A stretch of DNA of 64,000 nucleotides from Luteimicrobium xylanilyticum (GCF_009429125.1 NZ_CP045529.1:1302001-1366000), one strand, 5' to 3'; shown: positions 25,948 to 35,410, counted from the stretch's first letter. The notes: a model not told the origin generated them from the sequence alone. A program made the numbers and translations.

Positions 25948-27843
25948 TCAGGCGAGGCCGAGCGCCGCGCGCACGTCCGTCGCGACGTCGTCGAGCCGCT
26001 GCCGCGCGACCCAGCGGGCGCGCCCGACCTGCTCGTCGTCGTCGTCCTCGCCGACGGGCACGACGACCTCGAGGTAGGCCTTGACCTTGGGCTCGGTGCC
26101 CGACGGGCGCACGATGACGCGCGTCGAGTCGGCGCAGAGCCACAGGACGCCGTCGGTGGGGGGCAGGCCCTCGTACCCGTCGGCGAGGTCGGCCGTCGAG
26201 GTCACCGCGGCGCCGGCGATGGTCGCGGGCGGCGTCGCGCGCAGCCGGACCATGGTGTCGTCGATCTCGCTGAGGTCCTCGAACCGGGCCGAGACCTGGT
26301 CGGTCAGGTAGAGGTCGTGGCGGCGGGCGATCGCGTCGAGCTCCTCGACGAGGCTCGAGCCCTCCGCCTTGAGCCGCTGCGCGAGCTGCGCGATCGCGAG
26401 GGCGGCGCTCAGGCCGTCCTTGTCGCGCACGGACTCCGGGTCGACGCAGTAGCCCAGCGCCTCCTCGTACCCGAAGACGAGGCCCTCGGTGCGGGCGATC
26501 CACTTGAACCCCGTGAGCGTCGTCGCGTGCCGCAGGCCGTGCGCGGCGGCGATCCGGCCGAGCAGCCTCGACGACACGACCGAGCTCGCGAACACCCCGC
26601 CCGTGCCCTCGGCCCGCCGCGCCGCCTCCTGGCCCAGCAGCGCACCCACCTCGTCGCCGTGCAGCATGCGCCAGCCCTGCGACCGGGCCGTCTCCTCGCC
26701 GCGGTACGATCCGCCGCGCGCGTCGTGGACGGCGACGGCGCACCGGTCGGCGTCGGGGTCGTTCGCGATGACGAGGTCGGCTCCCCAGTCCTGCGCGAGC
26801 GCGAGCGCGAGGTCGATGGCGCCCTTCTCCTCGGGGTTCGGGAACGCGACGGTCGGGAAGTCGGGGTCGGCTCCGGCCTGCTCCTCGACGACCGCGACGT
26901 CCCGGAAGTGCGCCTCGGCGAGGACCTGGGCGAGGACCGGGCCGCCGACGCCGTGCAGCGGCGTGGTCGCGATCCGCAGGTTCCGGTCGTCGCTGCCGTC
27001 CCACAGCCGGTGGACGGCGTCGAGGTAGGCGCGCAGGAGGTCGTCGCCGAGCGTCGTCCACCCGTCCGTCGCGACCGGGATCTCGGTGACAGGGCCGACG
27101 GCCGCGATCTGCGCGGCGATCTCGGCGTCGAACGGAGGAACGATCTGCGCGCCCTGGCCCGACCCCTCGACGACGCGGCCGCCCAGGTACACCTTGTACC
27201 CGTTGTCGGCCGGCGGGTTGTGGCTCGCGGTGACCATGACGCCCGCGTCGGCGGCGAGGTGGCGGACCGCGAACGCGAGCACGGGCGTCGGCAGCGGGCC
27301 GGGCAGCACGAGCGCCTCGTGACCCGCGGCCGTGAGGACGCCCGCGGTGTCGATCGCGAAGTCCCGCGAGCGGTGCCGCGCGTCGTACCCGACGACGACG
27401 CGTGCCGCCTCGCCGGGCAGGACCTGCGCCAGGTAGCCCCCCAGCCCGGCCGCTGCGCGCCGCACGACGGCTCGGTTCATCCGGTTCGGGCCGGCCGCCA
27501 TCTCGCCGCGCAGCCCGGCGGTCCCGAACTGGAGCGTCGCGGCGAAGCGGTCGGTGAGCTCGGCGCGCGCCGTGTTCGCCCGGACCGTGGCGCGCAGCCC
27601 GTCCGGGGTGCTCCGGGCCAGCTCGAGGAGGCTGCGGAGCTCGTCGCGGTCGACGTCGTCGACGTCGTCGGCGATCCACGCCTCGACGCGCTCGACGAGC
27701 AGGTCGTCGAGGGGTGCGGACGGCTCGGCGACGGCGCCGGGCTCGGTGAACCGGCCGTCCTCGGCCGGGCGGACGTCGTCGGCGTGCGCGTGCGCCCGCT
27801 CGCTGAGGTGGGGCCCGGTCGCCGGGTCGGTGGGGTTGCTCAT
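25948..27843 (-). CDS. Phospho-sugar mutase (phosphopento/phosphohexomutase)
   Basis: The 631-residue protein is an alpha-D-phosphohexomutase-superfamily enzyme of the long PGM2/PgcA type. It has LQFGTAGLRGEM at the N-terminus, the phosphoserine loop VTASHNPPADNGYKVY, the metal loop NDPDADRCAVAV, a sugar-binding stretch after GFKWIARTEGLVFGYEEALGY, and the phosphate site VIVRPSGTEPKVKAYL. Long-type members interconvert ribose-1- and ribose-5-phosphate as well as hexose phosphates; next to a nucleoside phosphorylase and opposite deoC, a phosphopentomutase role is the best inference. ATG 27843 follows AAGGAG, 25 bases after the PNP stop. Confidence 0.9.
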   Translation of the reverse strand: MSNPTDPATGPHLSERAHAHADDVRPAEDGRFTEPGAVAEPSAPLDDLLVERVEAWIADDVDDVDRDELRSLLELARSTPDGLRATVRANTARAELTDRFAATLQFGTAGLRGEMAAGPNRMNRAVVRRAAAGLGGYLAQVLPGEAARVVVGYDARHRSRDFAIDTAGVLTAAGHEALVLPGPLPTPVLAFAVRHLAADAGVMVTASHNPPADNGYKVYLGGRVVEGSGQGAQIVPPFDAEIAAQIAAVGPVTEIPVATDGWTTLGDDLLRAYLDAVHRLWDGSDDRNLRIATTPLHGVGGPVLAQVLAEAHFRDVAVVEEQAGADPDFPTVAFPNPEEKGAIDLALALAQDWGADLVIANDPDADRCAVAVHDARGGSYRGEETARSQGWRMLHGDEVGALLGQEAARRAEGTGGVFASSVVSSRLLGRIAAAHGLRHATTLTGFKWIARTEGLVFGYEEALGYCVDPESVRDKDGLSAALAIAQLAQRLKAEGSSLVEELDAIARRHDLYLTDQVSARFEDLSEIDDTMVRLRATPPATIAGAAVTSTADLADGYEGLPPTDGVLWLCADSTRVIVRPSGTEPKVKAYLEVVVPVGEDDDDEQVGRARWVARQRLDDVATDVRAALGLA

Positions 27844-27868
27844 GTCGTGCTCCTTCGGACCGGCGGGT

Positions 27869-28747
27869 TCAGACCAGGGCGACCACGGACGCCAGCAGGG
27901 CGGAGATCCGCGGTCCTGCGGCGGCGCCGGCCTCGAGCACCTCGGCGTGCGACAGGGGCTCGGGGCTGATCCCGGCGGCCAGGTTCGTGACGAGCGAGAC
28001 GCCGAGCACCTCGAGGCCGGCGTGGCGGGCGGCGATGGCCTCGAGCGTCGTCGACATGCCGACGAGGTCGGCGCCCATCCGCCCGGCCATGCGGACCTCG
28101 GCGGGCGTCTCGTAGTGCGGGCCGCGGAACTGGGCGTACACGCCCTCGGGGAGGTTCGGGTCGACGGTCCGGGCCAGGTCGCGCAGGCGCGAGGAGTACA
28201 GGTCGGTCAGGTCGACGAACGTCGCCCCCTCGAGGGGGCTGGTGGCCGTGAGGTTGATGTGGTCGGAGATGAGCACGGGCGTGCCGGCGGTCCAGTCGAG
28301 GTTCAGCCCGCCGCACCCGTTGGTGAGGACGACGACGCCGGCCCCGGTCGCGGCGGCCGTCCGGACGCCGTGCACGACGCGGCGGACCCCGCGACCCTCG
28401 TAGAGGTGCGTGCGCGAGCCGAGGACGAGCGCGTGCTTGGGCGTGCCGTCGTCGTGCGTGGACCCCTCGATCCGGATGGAGCGCGTGGTGGCGCGGTGGC
28501 CTGCGACCGCGGGAGCGGAGAACCCGGGGATCTCCTCGGACGGGATCTCGGCGACCGTCTCGCCGAGCAGGTCGGCGGCGCCGCCCCAGCCCGAACCGAG
28601 GACGAGCGCGACGTCGTGCCGCTCGACGCCCGTCCGCTCGGCGATGAACGTGGCCGCCTCCTTCGCGACGTCGAAGGGGTCGGTCGCGGGGTCGTCGAGG
28701 CGGTCGCCCGGGGTGGCGGCGACGGAAGAGGGGGAGGTGAGAGCCAT
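27869..28747 (-). CDS. Purine-nucleoside phosphorylase (trimeric type)
   Basis: The 292-residue protein matches NP-I family, trimeric [17 protein letters not shown] for phosphate binding, [65 protein letters not shown] and [11 protein letters not shown]. It cleaves (deoxy)inosine and guanosine to base and pentose-1-phosphate, following the deaminase Add and feeding the mutase encoded next. The frame runs further upstream without homology; ATG 28747 sits 7 nt from a TAGCCT box, so it is probably leaderless. Confidence 0.93.
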   Translation of the reverse strand: MALTSPSSVAATPGDRLDDPATDPFDVAKEAATFIAERTGVERHDVALVLGSGWGGAADLLGETVAEIPSEEIPGFSAPAVAGHRATTRSIRIEGSTHDDGTPKHALVLGSRTHLYEGRGVRRVVHGVRTAAATGAGVVVLTNGCGGLNLDWTAGTPVLISDHINLTATSPLEGATFVDLTDLYSSRLRDLARTVDPNLPEGVYAQFRGPHYETPAEVRMAGRMGADLVGMSTTLEAIAARHAGLEVLGVSLVTNLAAGISPEPLSHAEVLEAGAAAGPRISALLASVVALV

Positions 28748-28754
28748 GCCCCCG

Positions 28755-28760
28755 AGGCTA
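28755..28760 (-). promoter_or_regulatory. -10 box of leaderless purine-nucleoside phosphorylase
   Basis: TAGCCT on the minus strand ends 7 nt before the ATG at 28747, with only CGGGGGC between. Confidence 0.5.
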
Positions 28761-29402
28761 GTCGGCGCGCGGGGGCTCCGCCGTCCCGGTGGGGCCCTCG
28801 GCGCGTCCGCCCAGCGCGGCCGCGGCCAAGGCGAGCGCCTCGTCCGTGAGCCGGGCGAGCGCGTCCGCGGGGCTGTCACGCCACGCCCACTCCTCGACCG
28901 CCACGCGGAGCGCCGCGTTGACGACGGCGGCCGTCGTGCGGGTGCCCAGGCCCGGCTCGGTCTCGCCACGGCTCGCCGCCAGAGCGTCAGCGAACACGGC
29001 CTCGGCGCCGTCGTGGACGTCGAGCCAGACGGCACGGATCGCGGGCTCGGTCCGGGTGAGGCGCACGAGCGTGCGGACGGGCTCGACGGACGACAGCGGC
29101 TCGTCCGGGACGGGGGCTCCGTCCGCGCGGAACCCGGCGACGCCGCGGGCACGGACGTTCGCCGCGACGGTCGCGACGCCGTCCTCGAGGAGCGGCCGGA
29201 CCACGTCCTCCTTGCGGGGGAACAGGCGCCAGAACGTCCGCACGGACACCCCGGCGGCGCGAGCGACGTCGTCGGCGGACGTGGCGGAGACGCCGTGCAG
29301 CGCGAAGAGGCGCAGCGCCTCGTGCGCGACGCGCCGACGCTCGCCGGCGAGCTCGGCGGCGGTGCGGCGGGGCCGTCCGGGGCGGGATGTCGGGCTGGTC
29401 AC
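28758..29402 (-). CDS. TetR-family transcriptional regulator
   Basis: The 214-residue protein has a TetR N-terminal DNA-binding domain: [20 protein letters not shown], then the helix-turn-helix [28 protein letters not shown] (about residues 41-68). The C-terminal ligand domain is unremarkable. GTG 29402 has GGAGG 5 nt upstream; the frame continues for hundreds of codons but runs antisense to the dehydrogenase. It is divergent from the SDR gene, across 96 bases, so it most likely represses itself and that gene. Confidence 0.88.
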   Translation of the reverse strand: MTSPTSRPGRPRRTAAELAGERRRVAHEALRLFALHGVSATSADDVARAAGVSVRTFWRLFPRKEDVVRPLLEDGVATVAANVRARGVAGFRADGAPVPDEPLSSVEPVRTLVRLTRTEPAIRAVWLDVHDGAEAVFADALAASRGETEPGLGTRTTAAVVNAALRVAVEEWAWRDSPADALARLTDEALALAAAALGGRAEGPTGTAEPPRAD

Positions 29403-29498
29403 AGGACCTCCAGGTGGGGTGTCGCGGCCCATCCTTCCCGATCTACAATAGTGGCACGACGTGACAATAATCCGTCGGCCGACCACGGAAGGACCACC
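29403..29498. promoter_or_regulatory. TetR/SDR divergent control region
   Basis: This 96-base gap is unusually AT-richer than its surroundings. It contains ACAATA twice, about 20 bases apart (near 29444 and 29464), enclosing the small palindrome CACGACGTG. These are candidate operator or -10 elements for the divergent promoters; no single long palindrome is evident. Confidence 0.4.
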
Positions 29499-30263
29499 AT
29501 GAGCAGCACAGGACTCGCAGGCAAGACCGTCGTCGTCACGGGCGCCGGCTCCGGCATCGGCCGTGCCACCGCCCTCGCGTTCACCGCCGAGGGTGCCAAG
29601 GTCGTCGTCGCCGACATCGCCGCCGACCGTGCGGCCGCCGTCGTCGAGGAGATCGAGGCCGCCGGCGGCGAGGCCGTCGCCGTGACCGGGGACCTCGCGG
29701 ACCAGGCCGTCGTCGACCAGGTCGTCGCGACCGCCGTCGAGACGTTCGGCAGCCTCGACGTGCTCGTCAACAACGCCGGGATCATGGACCGCATGTCCGC
29801 CGCGGCGGACACCACCGACGAGGAGTGGGACCGCGTCCTGCGCGTGAACCTCTACGCGCCGTTCCTCCTCACGCGCGCCGCCCTGCCGCACCTCCTCGCC
29901 ACCGGCAAGGGCGCCATCGTCAACACCGCGTCCGAGGCGTCGCTGCGCGGGTCCGCCGCCGGGACGGTGTACACGGTCTCCAAGCACGGCGTCGCCGGCC
30001 TCACGAAGTCCCTCGCCGTCATGTACCGCGACCAGGGCGTGCGCACCAACGCGATCGCCCCCGGAGGCACGGCGACGAACATCCAGGTCGACGCCGACCC
30101 CACCGCCGGCGGGCCCGCCACGCTCGGCCGGTACATGGGCAACGTCGGGCAGCCGGCGGCCGCCGAGGAGCAGGCTGCCGCGATCGTCTTCCTCGCGTCC
30201 GACGCCGCGAGCAACGTCAACGGCGTAATCCTGCCCGTCGACAACGGGTGGTCCGCGGTCTGA
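29499..30263 (+). CDS. Short-chain dehydrogenase/reductase
   Basis: The 254-residue classical SDR has the cofactor motif VTGAGSGIGRATALAF near residues 14-29, an acidic residue after the second strand (VVVADIAADR) that favours NAD(H), NNAGIMD, the catalytic Ser in TASEASLRGSAAG and the YTVSK Tyr/Lys pair. The C-terminal IVFLASDAASNVNGVILPVDNGW is typical. The substrate is unknown. ATG 29499 follows GGAAGGA. Divergent TetR gene suggests induction by a small molecule. Confidence 0.9.
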   Translation: MSSTGLAGKTVVVTGAGSGIGRATALAFTAEGAKVVVADIAADRAAAVVEEIEAAGGEAVAVTGDLADQAVVDQVVATAVETFGSLDVLVNNAGIMDRMSAAADTTDEEWDRVLRVNLYAPFLLTRAALPHLLATGKGAIVNTASEASLRGSAAGTVYTVSKHGVAGLTKSLAVMYRDQGVRTNAIAPGGTATNIQVDADPTAGGPATLGRYMGNVGQPAAAEEQAAAIVFLASDAASNVNGVILPVDNGWSAV

Positions 30264-30278
30264 CACCGCATGAACGGT

Positions 30279-30317
30279 CGTGCCCCGCCCCCGCCTGACG
30301 GTCGGGTGCGGGGCACG
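30279..30317. terminator. Hairpin after SDR gene
   Basis: Ten-base arms CGTGCCCCGC (30279-30288) and GCGGGGCACG (30308-30317) lie 16 bases after the SDR stop. No T-run follows, as is common in GC-rich actinobacteria. Confidence 0.6.
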
Positions 30318-30347
30318 TGCTGCGTCGGTACGGATTGCGGTGGCACG

Positions 30348-30384
30348 GGCGGGGGCGTCTGCTCTGCTGCGTCGCGCCCCCGCC
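30348..30384. terminator. Second tandem hairpin before lacI
   Basis: Ten-base arms GGCGGGGGCG (30348-30357) and CGCCCCCGCC (30375-30384) form a second stem-loop, insulating the fructan operon promoter from upstream read-through. Confidence 0.5.
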
Positions 30385-30435
30385 GTGATGACGCCGACGG
30401 GGGGTGTCCTCTGATCGGGCCGAGCTCACCACCTG

Positions 30436-30465
30436 TTGACACGAATCTCCTAACGCGCGTAAGGT
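30436..30465 (+). promoter_or_regulatory. Promoter of the fructan operon
   Basis: TTGACA (30436-30441) and TAAGGT (30460-30465) are separated by 18 bases. The -10 box falls inside the first operator, which fits repression by steric exclusion. Confidence 0.6.
30449..30464. promoter_or_regulatory. LacI-type operator 1 (fructan operon)
   Basis: CCTAACGCGCGTAAGG is a near-perfect palindrome with the central CG step typical of LacI-family sites. It shares the core TAACGCGCGT with operator 2. Confidence 0.75.
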
Positions 30466-30479
30466 CGCCGCAACGTCGC

Positions 30480-30495
30480 ATTAACGCGCGTTAGG
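30480..30495. promoter_or_regulatory. LacI-type operator 2 (fructan operon)
   Basis: ATTAACGCGCGTTAGG contains the perfect palindrome TAACGCGCGTTA. It starts 31 bases after operator 1, about three helical turns, so both sites face the same side of the DNA. Confidence 0.75.
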
Positions 30496-30516
30496 ACGAG
30501 CATCAGGAGACGGGCA

Positions 30517-31536
30517 ATGGGGACCGCCGGCACTTCGCGCGGCATCACGATGGGCGACGTCGCCACGCACGCGGGCGTGTCACGGACCGCCGTGTCGTTC
30601 GTGCTCAACGGGCGCGAGGACGCGGGGATCGCCCGCGACACGCGCGAGCGGATCCTCGAGTCGGCGCGCGTGCTCGGCTACCGGCCCAACGCCGGCGCGC
30701 GGGCCCTCGCGAGCCGGCGCAGTGACTGGTACGGCCTGGTCACCGAGATCGTCACGGCGCCCTTCGCAGTGGAGATCATCAAGGGTGCGCAGGACCGCGC
30801 GTGGGCCGACCACAAGTTCCTGCTCATCGCGTCGAGCGAAGGGCGGCCGGACATCGAGGAATCGGCCATCGAGAAGCTGCTCGAGCAGCGCGTCGAGGGG
30901 CTGCTGTACGCCGCTACCTGGCACCGGGCCGTGACGATCCCCGAGGCCGCGGCGGAGGTCCCGACCGTCCTCGTCAACTGCTTCGACGCCGAGGGGCGCT
31001 ACCCGTCGATTGTCCCCGACGAGCGGTCCGGCGGATATCGCGCGACACGGCGCCTCATCGAGGCGGGGCACACGCGCATCGGCTTCATCACGCTCGACCC
31101 CGACATCCCCGCGACCGTCGGTCGCCGGGAGGGATATCGGCAGGCGCTCGTCGAGGCCGGTATCGACCTCGACGACGACCTCGTCGTCTCCGGTCATGCG
31201 ACCGCGGACGGTGGCTACGCCGCCGCCGCGGAGCTCCTCGATCGCGCCGATCGACCCACCGCCCTCTTCTGCGGCAACGACCGCATGGCGATGGGAGCCT
31301 ACGACGCGATCAAGGAGAAGGGACTGACCATCCCGGCCGACGTAGCCGTCGTCGGCTTCGACAACCAGGAGCTCATCGCCGCCTACCTGCGGCCCAAGCT
31401 CACCACGGTCGCTCTGCCCTTCGAGGAGATGGGTGAACGCGGCATCGACATGCTCGCGTCGCTCACAGCAGGGCAGCCGATCGCCACCCGACAGGTGACG
31501 GTCGACTGCCCGCTGCTCGAACGCTCGTCGGTCTGA
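30517..31536 (+). CDS. LacI-family regulator of fructan operon
   Basis: The 339-residue repressor has the LacI headpiece ITMGDVATHAGVSRTAVSFVLNG (about residues 10-32), the hinge GYRPNAGARALASRRS, and a periplasmic-binding-like effector domain ending in FDNQELIAAYLRPKLTTVALP. CAGGAGA lies just upstream of the ATG. It is the first gene of the operon behind two palindromic operators, so autoregulation together with the transporter and GH32 genes is expected. The inducer is probably a fructose oligosaccharide or its breakdown product (inference). Confidence 0.9.
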   Translation: MGTAGTSRGITMGDVATHAGVSRTAVSFVLNGREDAGIARDTRERILESARVLGYRPNAGARALASRRSDWYGLVTEIVTAPFAVEIIKGAQDRAWADHKFLLIASSEGRPDIEESAIEKLLEQRVEGLLYAATWHRAVTIPEAAAEVPTVLVNCFDAEGRYPSIVPDERSGGYRATRRLIEAGHTRIGFITLDPDIPATVGRREGYRQALVEAGIDLDDDLVVSGHATADGGYAAAAELLDRADRPTALFCGNDRMAMGAYDAIKEKGLTIPADVAVVGFDNQELIAAYLRPKLTTVALPFEEMGERGIDMLASLTAGQPIATRQVTVDCPLLERSSV

Positions 31537-31604
31537 CTGCGAATCTCCCGACGAGCTCCACCCCCACTTCGCTTCAGCGTGGAAGAGAGGAAGAGAAAAC
31601 GATC

Positions 31605-33287
31605 ATGTCACGCTTCACACTCAGGTCTCGCCTCGGAGGTGTCGCGGCGCTCGCCGTGGCGGCGTCCTTGGCGCTCAGCGGATGCACCTCCTCCGGCGGC
31701 CAGTCGGCGGCCGGCGGCGGTGCCTCCGCCAACGGCAAGCAACTCCTGACCATACCCCGTGAGGACATGGGGACGTTCACGCGGAACTTCAACCCGTTCT
31801 CCCCGAACGTCGCTCCGATGACGCAGCAGGCGATCTACGAGTCGCTGCTCGTCTACAACCCCGCCAAGGGCAATACCGTGCCGTGGCTGGGCACCAAGTG
31901 GACGCCGGCCGCCGACGGCAAGAGCATCACGTTCACGCTGCGCGACGGCGTCACCTGGTCCGACGGCGAGCCCTTCACGGCCGCCGACGTGGTGTACACC
32001 TTCGAGCTCCAGAAGAAGCTCCTGGGCGGCTACGACTACCTCGCGAAGGTCGTGGCGAAGGACGACCACACCGTCGTCTTCCAGTTCAACCGCGCGTTCT
32101 CACCGGGCCTGTACGAGGTTGGCCAGCAGATCATCGTCCCGAAGCACGTCTGGGAGAAGATCTCCGACCCATCCAAGGACACCAACCCCGACCCCGTCGG
32201 CACCGGCCCGTACACCCAGGTCGCTAACTTCAGCAGCCAGTCGTACGACCTCCTCAAGAACCCGCACTACTGGCAGCCGGCCAAGCAGAAGATCACCGGC
32301 ATCCGGATGCTCGCGTTCGCCGGCAACGACGGTGCGAACCTGGCCGCCGTCAACGGCGACGTGGACTGGGCGCCCCAGTACATGCCGAACATCCAGCAGA
32401 CGTACGTCGCCAAGGATCCCGAGCACCGGCACTACTGGTTCCCTCCGACCGGGTCGGACATCAACTGGCAGCTCAACACGACCAAGGCTCCGTTCGACGA
32501 CGTCGACGTCCGCAAGGCGCTCAGCATGGCGATCGACCGGGGAGCCATCACGAAGATCGGCATGTCCGGCTACACCTCGCCGGCCGACTGCACCGGGCTG
32601 TCGGGCAACTACGACACCTGGCGCGACGCGGACGTGGTCGCCACGTGCGACTGGACGAAGCGTGACGTGAGCGCGGCCAACGCGCTGCTCGACAAGGCCG
32701 GCTACGCGAAGGGCTCGGACGGCAAGCGCACGCTCAAGGACGGCAAGCCGTTCACGTTCAAGATCTCGGTGGGCTCGACGTCGTCGGACTGGCTGTCGGT
32801 CGCGAACATCATCGCGCAGAACCTCGCCGACGTCGGGATCACCGCCAAGGTCGACGCGCCCGACTGGTCCGCTGTCACGTCGAGCTACGAGCAGGGCACC
32901 TTCGACACCGGGATCGTCTGGGCCAACAACGCCCCGACGCCGTACCAGCTCTACCGCGGTCTCATGTCAACGACGACCGTCAAGCCGGTCGGCATCCAGA
33001 CGACCGACAACTACCACCGGTTCGGCGACAAGGCGGCGGACACGCTCCTCGACCAGTTCGCCTCCACCGGTGACGCCACGACGCAGCACACGCTCGTCGA
33101 CCAGCTCCAGGCGCTCTTCGCGAAGGAAGCACCGGTGATCCCGCTCTTCTCGGGACCGCAGTGGGGCGCCTACACCACCGTGCGCTTCACGGGATGGCCG
33201 ACCGAGGCCGACCCGTACGCCACGCTCGACACCCGGGCGCCGACGACGGTGCTCGTCCTGACGAGCCTCACCCCCGTCACCAAGTGA
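31605..33287 (+). CDS. Family 5 (peptide-type) ABC substrate-binding lipoprotein
   Basis: The 560-residue protein has a lipoprotein signal ending LALSGC (Cys27) and the SBP_bac_5 fold: NFNPFSPNVAPMTQQAIYESL, LRDGVTWSDGEPFTAADVVYTFE, GTGPY, and FDDVDVRKALSMAIDRGAI. This family mostly binds peptides, but some members bind oligosaccharides. Its position behind LacI operators and before two GH32 genes suggests a fructan oligosaccharide ligand. ATG 31605 follows GAGAGGAAGAG. It is the most highly expressed member by position; a hairpin follows. Confidence 0.92.
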   Translation: MSRFTLRSRLGGVAALAVAASLALSGCTSSGGQSAAGGGASANGKQLLTIPREDMGTFTRNFNPFSPNVAPMTQQAIYESLLVYNPAKGNTVPWLGTKWTPAADGKSITFTLRDGVTWSDGEPFTAADVVYTFELQKKLLGGYDYLAKVVAKDDHTVVFQFNRAFSPGLYEVGQQIIVPKHVWEKISDPSKDTNPDPVGTGPYTQVANFSSQSYDLLKNPHYWQPAKQKITGIRMLAFAGNDGANLAAVNGDVDWAPQYMPNIQQTYVAKDPEHRHYWFPPTGSDINWQLNTTKAPFDDVDVRKALSMAIDRGAITKIGMSGYTSPADCTGLSGNYDTWRDADVVATCDWTKRDVSAANALLDKAGYAKGSDGKRTLKDGKPFTFKISVGSTSSDWLSVANIIAQNLADVGITAKVDAPDWSAVTSSYEQGTFDTGIVWANNAPTPYQLYRGLMSTTTVKPVGIQTTDNYHRFGDKAADTLLDQFASTGDATTQHTLVDQLQALFAKEAPVIPLFSGPQWGAYTTVRFTGWPTEADPYATLDTRAPTTVLVLTSLTPVTK

Positions 33288-33303
33288 CCGAGCCGGCCCC
33301 AGG

Positions 33304-33337
33304 CCGCCGCGGCGGGGCGACGTCCTCGCCGCGGCGG
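33304..33337 (+). terminator. Intra-operon hairpin after binding-protein gene
   Basis: Eleven-base arms CCGCCGCGGCG (33304-33314) and CGCCGCGGCGG (33327-33337) with a 12-nt loop lie in the 100-base gap between the binding protein and first permease, the same design as at 11995-12042. Likely a stabilising or attenuating element, since the downstream genes have no promoter of their own. Confidence 0.6.
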
Positions 33338-33387
33338 TCGGCCGGCCACGACCGCCGGTCCCGCACCCGCACGAACGGAGCACCACC

Positions 33388-34365
33388 GTGCGTTTCATAC
33401 TGAGGCGACTGGGCTTCTACCTGCTCGCATTCTGGGTGTCCATCACCCTCAACTTCCTCCTCCCGCGCGTCATGCCAGGTGACCCCGTGTCCCGGATGTT
33501 CGCGCGGTCCCAGGGCCAGATGACACCGGAGCAGGTCGACCAGCTCCGCAAGCTCTTCGGGCTCGACCACCGGCCGCTGTGGCAGCAGTACACCAGCTAC
33601 GTCCACGACATGCTGACCGGCCACATGGGCATCTCGATCTCCCGGTTCCCGAGCCCCGTGTCCGAGGTCATCGCGAGCCAGATCGGCTGGACGCTGCTCC
33701 TGGGCGGCACCGCGCTCGTGATCGCCGTCGTCGTCGGGAACCTGCTCGGGATCCTCGCCGCATGGCGCCGCGGCGGCGTGCTGGACTCGGTCCTGCCGCC
33801 CCTGCTCGTCTTCATCGGCTCGTTCCCCTACTTCTGGCTCGCGATGGGCGCGCTGTACCTCTTCGGGGTCGTCCTGGGCTGGTTCCCGACGGGGCACGCA
33901 TTCAGCGTCGGGCTGACGCCCGCGTGGACGTCGGAGTTCGTGTCCGACGTCGCGACCCACCTGGTGCTGCCCGCGGCCACCATCGTGCTCGTCTCGATCG
34001 GCGGCTGGATGCTCGGCATGCGGAACACCATGATCGCGACCACCTCCGAGGACTACATCGTCATGGCGGAGGCGAAGGGGCTACGACCCCACCGCATCAT
34101 GTTCCGCTACGCCGCGCGCAACGCGATGCTCCCGGCGGTCACGTCGCTCGGGATGTCGCTCGGTTTCATCGTCGGCGGCGCCATGCTCACCGAGGTCGTC
34201 TTCGCCTACCCGGGGGTCGGCTACCAGCTCCTGGCCGCGGTTCAGGGCCTCGACTACCCGCTGATGCAGGGCATCTTCCTGACGATCACCGCGGCCGTGC
34301 TCCTGACGAACTTCCTCGTCGACATCGTCTATGTCCGTCTCGACCCGCGCGTGCGGGTCGCCTGA
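33388..34365 (+). CDS. Peptide-type ABC transporter permease (DppB-like)
   Basis: The 325-residue protein starts RFILRRLGFYLLAFWVSITLNFLLPRVMPGDP, the hallmark N-terminus of DppB/OppB permeases, and has about six membrane helices. The coupling helix region reads EDYIVMAEAKGLRPHRIMFRYAARNAMLP (EAA motif), followed by VGGAMLTEVVFAYPGVG. GTG 33388 has GGAGC upstream. It pairs with the next permease. Confidence 0.93.
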   Translation: MRFILRRLGFYLLAFWVSITLNFLLPRVMPGDPVSRMFARSQGQMTPEQVDQLRKLFGLDHRPLWQQYTSYVHDMLTGHMGISISRFPSPVSEVIASQIGWTLLLGGTALVIAVVVGNLLGILAAWRRGGVLDSVLPPLLVFIGSFPYFWLAMGALYLFGVVLGWFPTGHAFSVGLTPAWTSEFVSDVATHLVLPAATIVLVSIGGWMLGMRNTMIATTSEDYIVMAEAKGLRPHRIMFRYAARNAMLPAVTSLGMSLGFIVGGAMLTEVVFAYPGVGYQLLAAVQGLDYPLMQGIFLTITAAVLLTNFLVDIVYVRLDPRVRVA

Positions 34366-34379
34366 ACGGAGGAAATCCC

Positions 34380-35410
34380 ATGTCTGCCACCGATCCAGCC
34401 GTCGAGGTCCGCGAGAGCGCCGTCGTCGCGCCGGGTGCCGCCACGACGCCCGGCACGCCGGCCCAGCCGCCGCCGCGCGTCCGGACCCGGGGCCTGTTCC
34501 GGTCCCTCGGCCGCAACCGCAAGGCCGTCGTCGGCCTGGCGATCCTCGTCGTGTTCGTCGCTCTCGCGGTCCTGGCGCCGGTCGTCGCACCGGGTAAACC
34601 GTCGCTCATCACGGACGTGGCGTCGCTGCCGCCGTCCTCCTCCCACCTGCTCGGGACGACTGCGAAGGGCCAGGACGTGCTCGCCCTCACGCTCTGGGGC
34701 GCGCGCAGCTCGCTGCTCGTCGGCTTCCTCGTGGGCGTCGCGGCGTCGTTCCTCGGTGTTCTGGTCGGTCTGGCCTCCGCCTACTTCGGCCGCGCGGTGG
34801 ACGACCTCCTCTCGCTGCTCACGAACGTCTTCCTGCTCATCCCCGGCCTTCCCCTGCTGGTGATCCTCGCGGCGTTCCTGCCGCCCGGCACCGCGACCAT
34901 CGTCGTCGTGCTCGTGATCACGGGTTGGGCGGGCTCGGCGCGTGTGCTGCGGTCGCAGGCCCTGTCGATCCGGGGCAAGGACTTCGTGGCGGCGTCCGTC
35001 GTGACGGGCGAGCGATCGGGCTTCATCATGTTCCGCGAGATCCTCCCGAACATGGCGTCGATCGTCATGACGACGTTCCTCGGCTGCGTGATCTTCGGCA
35101 TCGGGTCCCAGGCCGGCCTCGAGTTCCTCGGGCTGGGAGACGTCAGCACCGTGAGCTGGGGTACCAACCTGTACTGGGCGAGCAACGACGGCGCCCTGCT
35201 GACGGGCGACTGGTGGGCGTTCGTGCCCTCCGGCCTGTGCATCGCGCTCGTCGCGTTCGCGCTGGCGCTCCTCAACTACGCCGTCGACGAGATCACGAAC
35301 CCGCGTCTGCGCTCGCCGCGTGGCCGCCGCGACCGAGCCGCCGCCGCGCGCGGCCGGACGACCGACGAGAGCCCGACGACGCCGACCGTCGTCGCCGTGG
35401 AGGGAGCACG

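Noticed and set aside
28758-30266. TetR gene extended upstream to 30266 (502 codons)
   Set aside because: The extra part runs antisense to a complete SDR gene; GTG 29402 has a ribosome-binding site and the normal TetR N-terminus.
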